Shown one piece after another: positions 43,401 through 44,229 of a stretch of DNA of 44,229 nt. Both the position numbers and the translations under genes were made by a program. Under the pieces are notes generated by a model, which worked only from the letters and a program-made list of their open reading frames with translations, was not told the DNA's origin and made no database searches. Positions within the stretch are counted from its first letter, which is position 1. Every line of letters starts with the position of its first letter. The DNA comes from Bacteroidia bacterium (lineage in GTDB: Bacteria > Bacteroidota > Bacteroidia > CAILMK01 > JBBDIG01): positions 1 to 44,229 of the forward strand of contig JBBDIG010000012.1 in NCBI GenBank assembly GCA_040880525.1, given 5' to 3'.

Positions 43401-43940
43401 ATGAAACACTTGGTAATAATATTAGGATTGCTTCTTCCTGCTTGTTGCGCCTATGCACAATCTAAAAATCCTGTTGAAGCCGTCAGCCGCTATGGCGACA
43501 CTTTGATGATTGAAATCGTCAATACCAATCAGGAATATGTATACTTTTATTTAGCGAATGACACCAGTAAGTCAATAAGGAAGGTTCGTCATTCATATTT
43601 CATAAACGTTCCCGGAAATTTTGATATGAAAGCGCCATTGCCACGGTTTCAAAAAGAGGACTTGACTCAACTAAGTCAACAGGAACTTTATTTGGATATT
43701 TCCCATGATTTAATCCGACTCCGAAATCAGGAGCATATTTCCTATTTGTGTATGGGTGGGGCATTTCTTTTTTCAATGTTATCAATACCTCCTTATGTAA
43801 ATGGCAAACCCACAAAGGGAAATATATTTGTTGGGATAAGTGGCAGCCTCTCCATTATTTGGATTACAGTTTGGATATCAAGAGGCGTCCACTACACCCG
43901 CCTTGCTGATAAATTTAATGAGTTAAGTTCTCGGAAATAG
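43401..43940 (+). CDS. Hypothetical exported membrane protein
   Basis: A 179-residue protein with a signal peptide or N-terminal anchor (MKHLVIILGLLLPACCAYAQ) and a second part carrying two hydrophobic segments near 110-127 and 140-160 (HISYLCMGGAFLFSMLSI; IFVGISGSLSIIWITVWI). The middle is polar, with YVYFYLANDTSKSIRKVRHS. No family was recognised. It is AT-rich compared with the genes to its left. It reads in the same direction as the small membrane protein 27 bases downstream and probably forms a unit with it; the two lie between two copies of a 28-base repeat. The first ATG was used because it opens the signal peptide. Confidence 0.75.
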   Translation: MKHLVIILGLLLPACCAYAQSKNPVEAVSRYGDTLMIEIVNTNQEYVYFYLANDTSKSIRKVRHSYFINVPGNFDMKAPLPRFQKEDLTQLSQQELYLDISHDLIRLRNQEHISYLCMGGAFLFSMLSIPPYVNGKPTKGNIFVGISGSLSIIWITVWISRGVHYTRLADKFNELSSRK

Positions 43941-43967
43941 TTTTTTAATCAGTAAAATATTAGCCAC

Positions 43968-44159
43968 ATGGACATAGTATTATTAATTGGAGGCCTGATA
44001 GGTTTCTTATTTTCTTTAGCAATGTTTGGTGATATCCGGATAGCAGGAATGTTTGCCAGCATTACAGCAATCGGTGCTGGCATTGGCCTGATGATGCATA
44101 GACGGCAGATGAAAAAGATTAAAAAGGAAATTGAGGAATTGAAAGCTCGGTTTCCGTAA
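43968..44159 (+). CDS. Small membrane protein with a basic tail
   Basis: A 63-residue protein with two membrane helices (residues ~3-20 and ~26-44, joined by a short loop) and a charged C-terminal tail RRQMKKIKKEIEELKARF that can form a short coiled coil. Small proteins of this shape are usually partners or regulators of other membrane proteins. No family was recognised. It follows the 179-residue protein by 27 bases. A repeat copy begins 16 bases after its stop. Confidence 0.65.
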   Translation: MDIVLLIGGLIGFLFSLAMFGDIRIAGMFASITAIGAGIGLMMHRRQMKKIKKEIEELKARFP

Positions 44160-44174
44160 TATTCATAGCCCTCC

Positions 44175-44202
44175 CCGCTCTCGCTCGCCTCTGGCGAGTG
44201 TG
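44175..44202. repeat. 28-base repeat with hairpin, copy 2
   Basis: Identical over 28 bases to 43266-43293, with the hairpin CTCGCC-TCT-GGCGAG at 44184-44198. The window ends 27 bases later, so the element may continue with the next hairpin. Confidence 0.75.
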
Positions 44203-44211
44203 AACTATCCC

Positions 44212-44226
44212 CAGGCGTCCCGCCTG
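44212..44226. repeat. Second hairpin next to repeat copy 2
   Basis: CAGGCG-TCC-CGCCTG is a perfect six-pair hairpin with a three-base loop, 13 bases after the hairpin of repeat copy 2. Its size and loop match those of the first hairpin, suggesting a paired, REP-like element. The window ends at 44229. Confidence 0.55.
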
Positions 44227-44229
44227 CGG

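Overview
The window is a stretch of chromosome from a member of the Bacteroidota, probably an environmental lineage near Saprospiria, Chitinophagia or Sphingobacteriia. The evidence is a C-terminal sorting domain of the type IX secretion system (T9SS) on a PKD-repeat protein, a GWxTD-domain protein, a Bacteroidota-type primary sigma factor (start MRQLKITKQITNR), several TAnnTTTG-type -7 promoter elements, and the general lack of Shine-Dalgarno sequences. No rRNA, tRNA, CRISPR array, insertion sequence or prophage was found.

Left part (1-4476): an AT-rich gene for a secreted protein of unknown function (minus strand); a 530-base intergenic region carrying two near-identical palindromes; a membrane-bound class III adenylate cyclase; a small LuxR-type regulator; and a 600-base region holding a possible 41-codon gene with its own promoter and ribosome binding site.

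Housekeeping part (4477-17043): trmD and rplS with a strong terminator; a WbqC-like protein divergent from a GWxTD protein; a VOC protein and a lipoprotein; a DUF1684 protein; an overlapping GNAT/monooxygenase pair; a YcbB-type L,D-transpeptidase lipoprotein; a TonB C-terminal protein; a saccharopine dehydrogenase family enzyme; an RpoD-type sigma factor; and an AtoE-type short-chain fatty acid transporter. A bidirectional terminator closes this part at 17056-17094.

Secretome part (17123-39168): four tightly spaced minus-strand genes that look like one operon of about 22 kb. In transcription order they encode a 4,627-residue protein (five beta-helix modules of about 540 residues, Ig-like domains, eight CARDB repeats), a 508-residue secreted zinc metalloprotease, a 308-residue exported HEAT-like helical protein, and a 1,883-residue protein with SprB-like repeats, 14 PKD repeats and a T9SS sorting domain. 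All four have signal peptides, but only the last has a recognisable T9SS sorting domain. This is the most unusual feature of the window and may be an undescribed surface or secreted assembly.

Right end (39482-44229): a 1,093-residue fusion of a nucleotide-transporter-like membrane domain, HEAT repeats and a cyclic-nucleotide-binding domain; a DUF423 membrane protein; and two small hypothetical membrane-associated proteins bracketed by two copies of a 28-base hairpin-forming repeat. The cyclase at the left and the cyclic-nucleotide-binding fusion at the right suggest that cAMP signalling operates in this organism, although the two genes are 36 kb apart.
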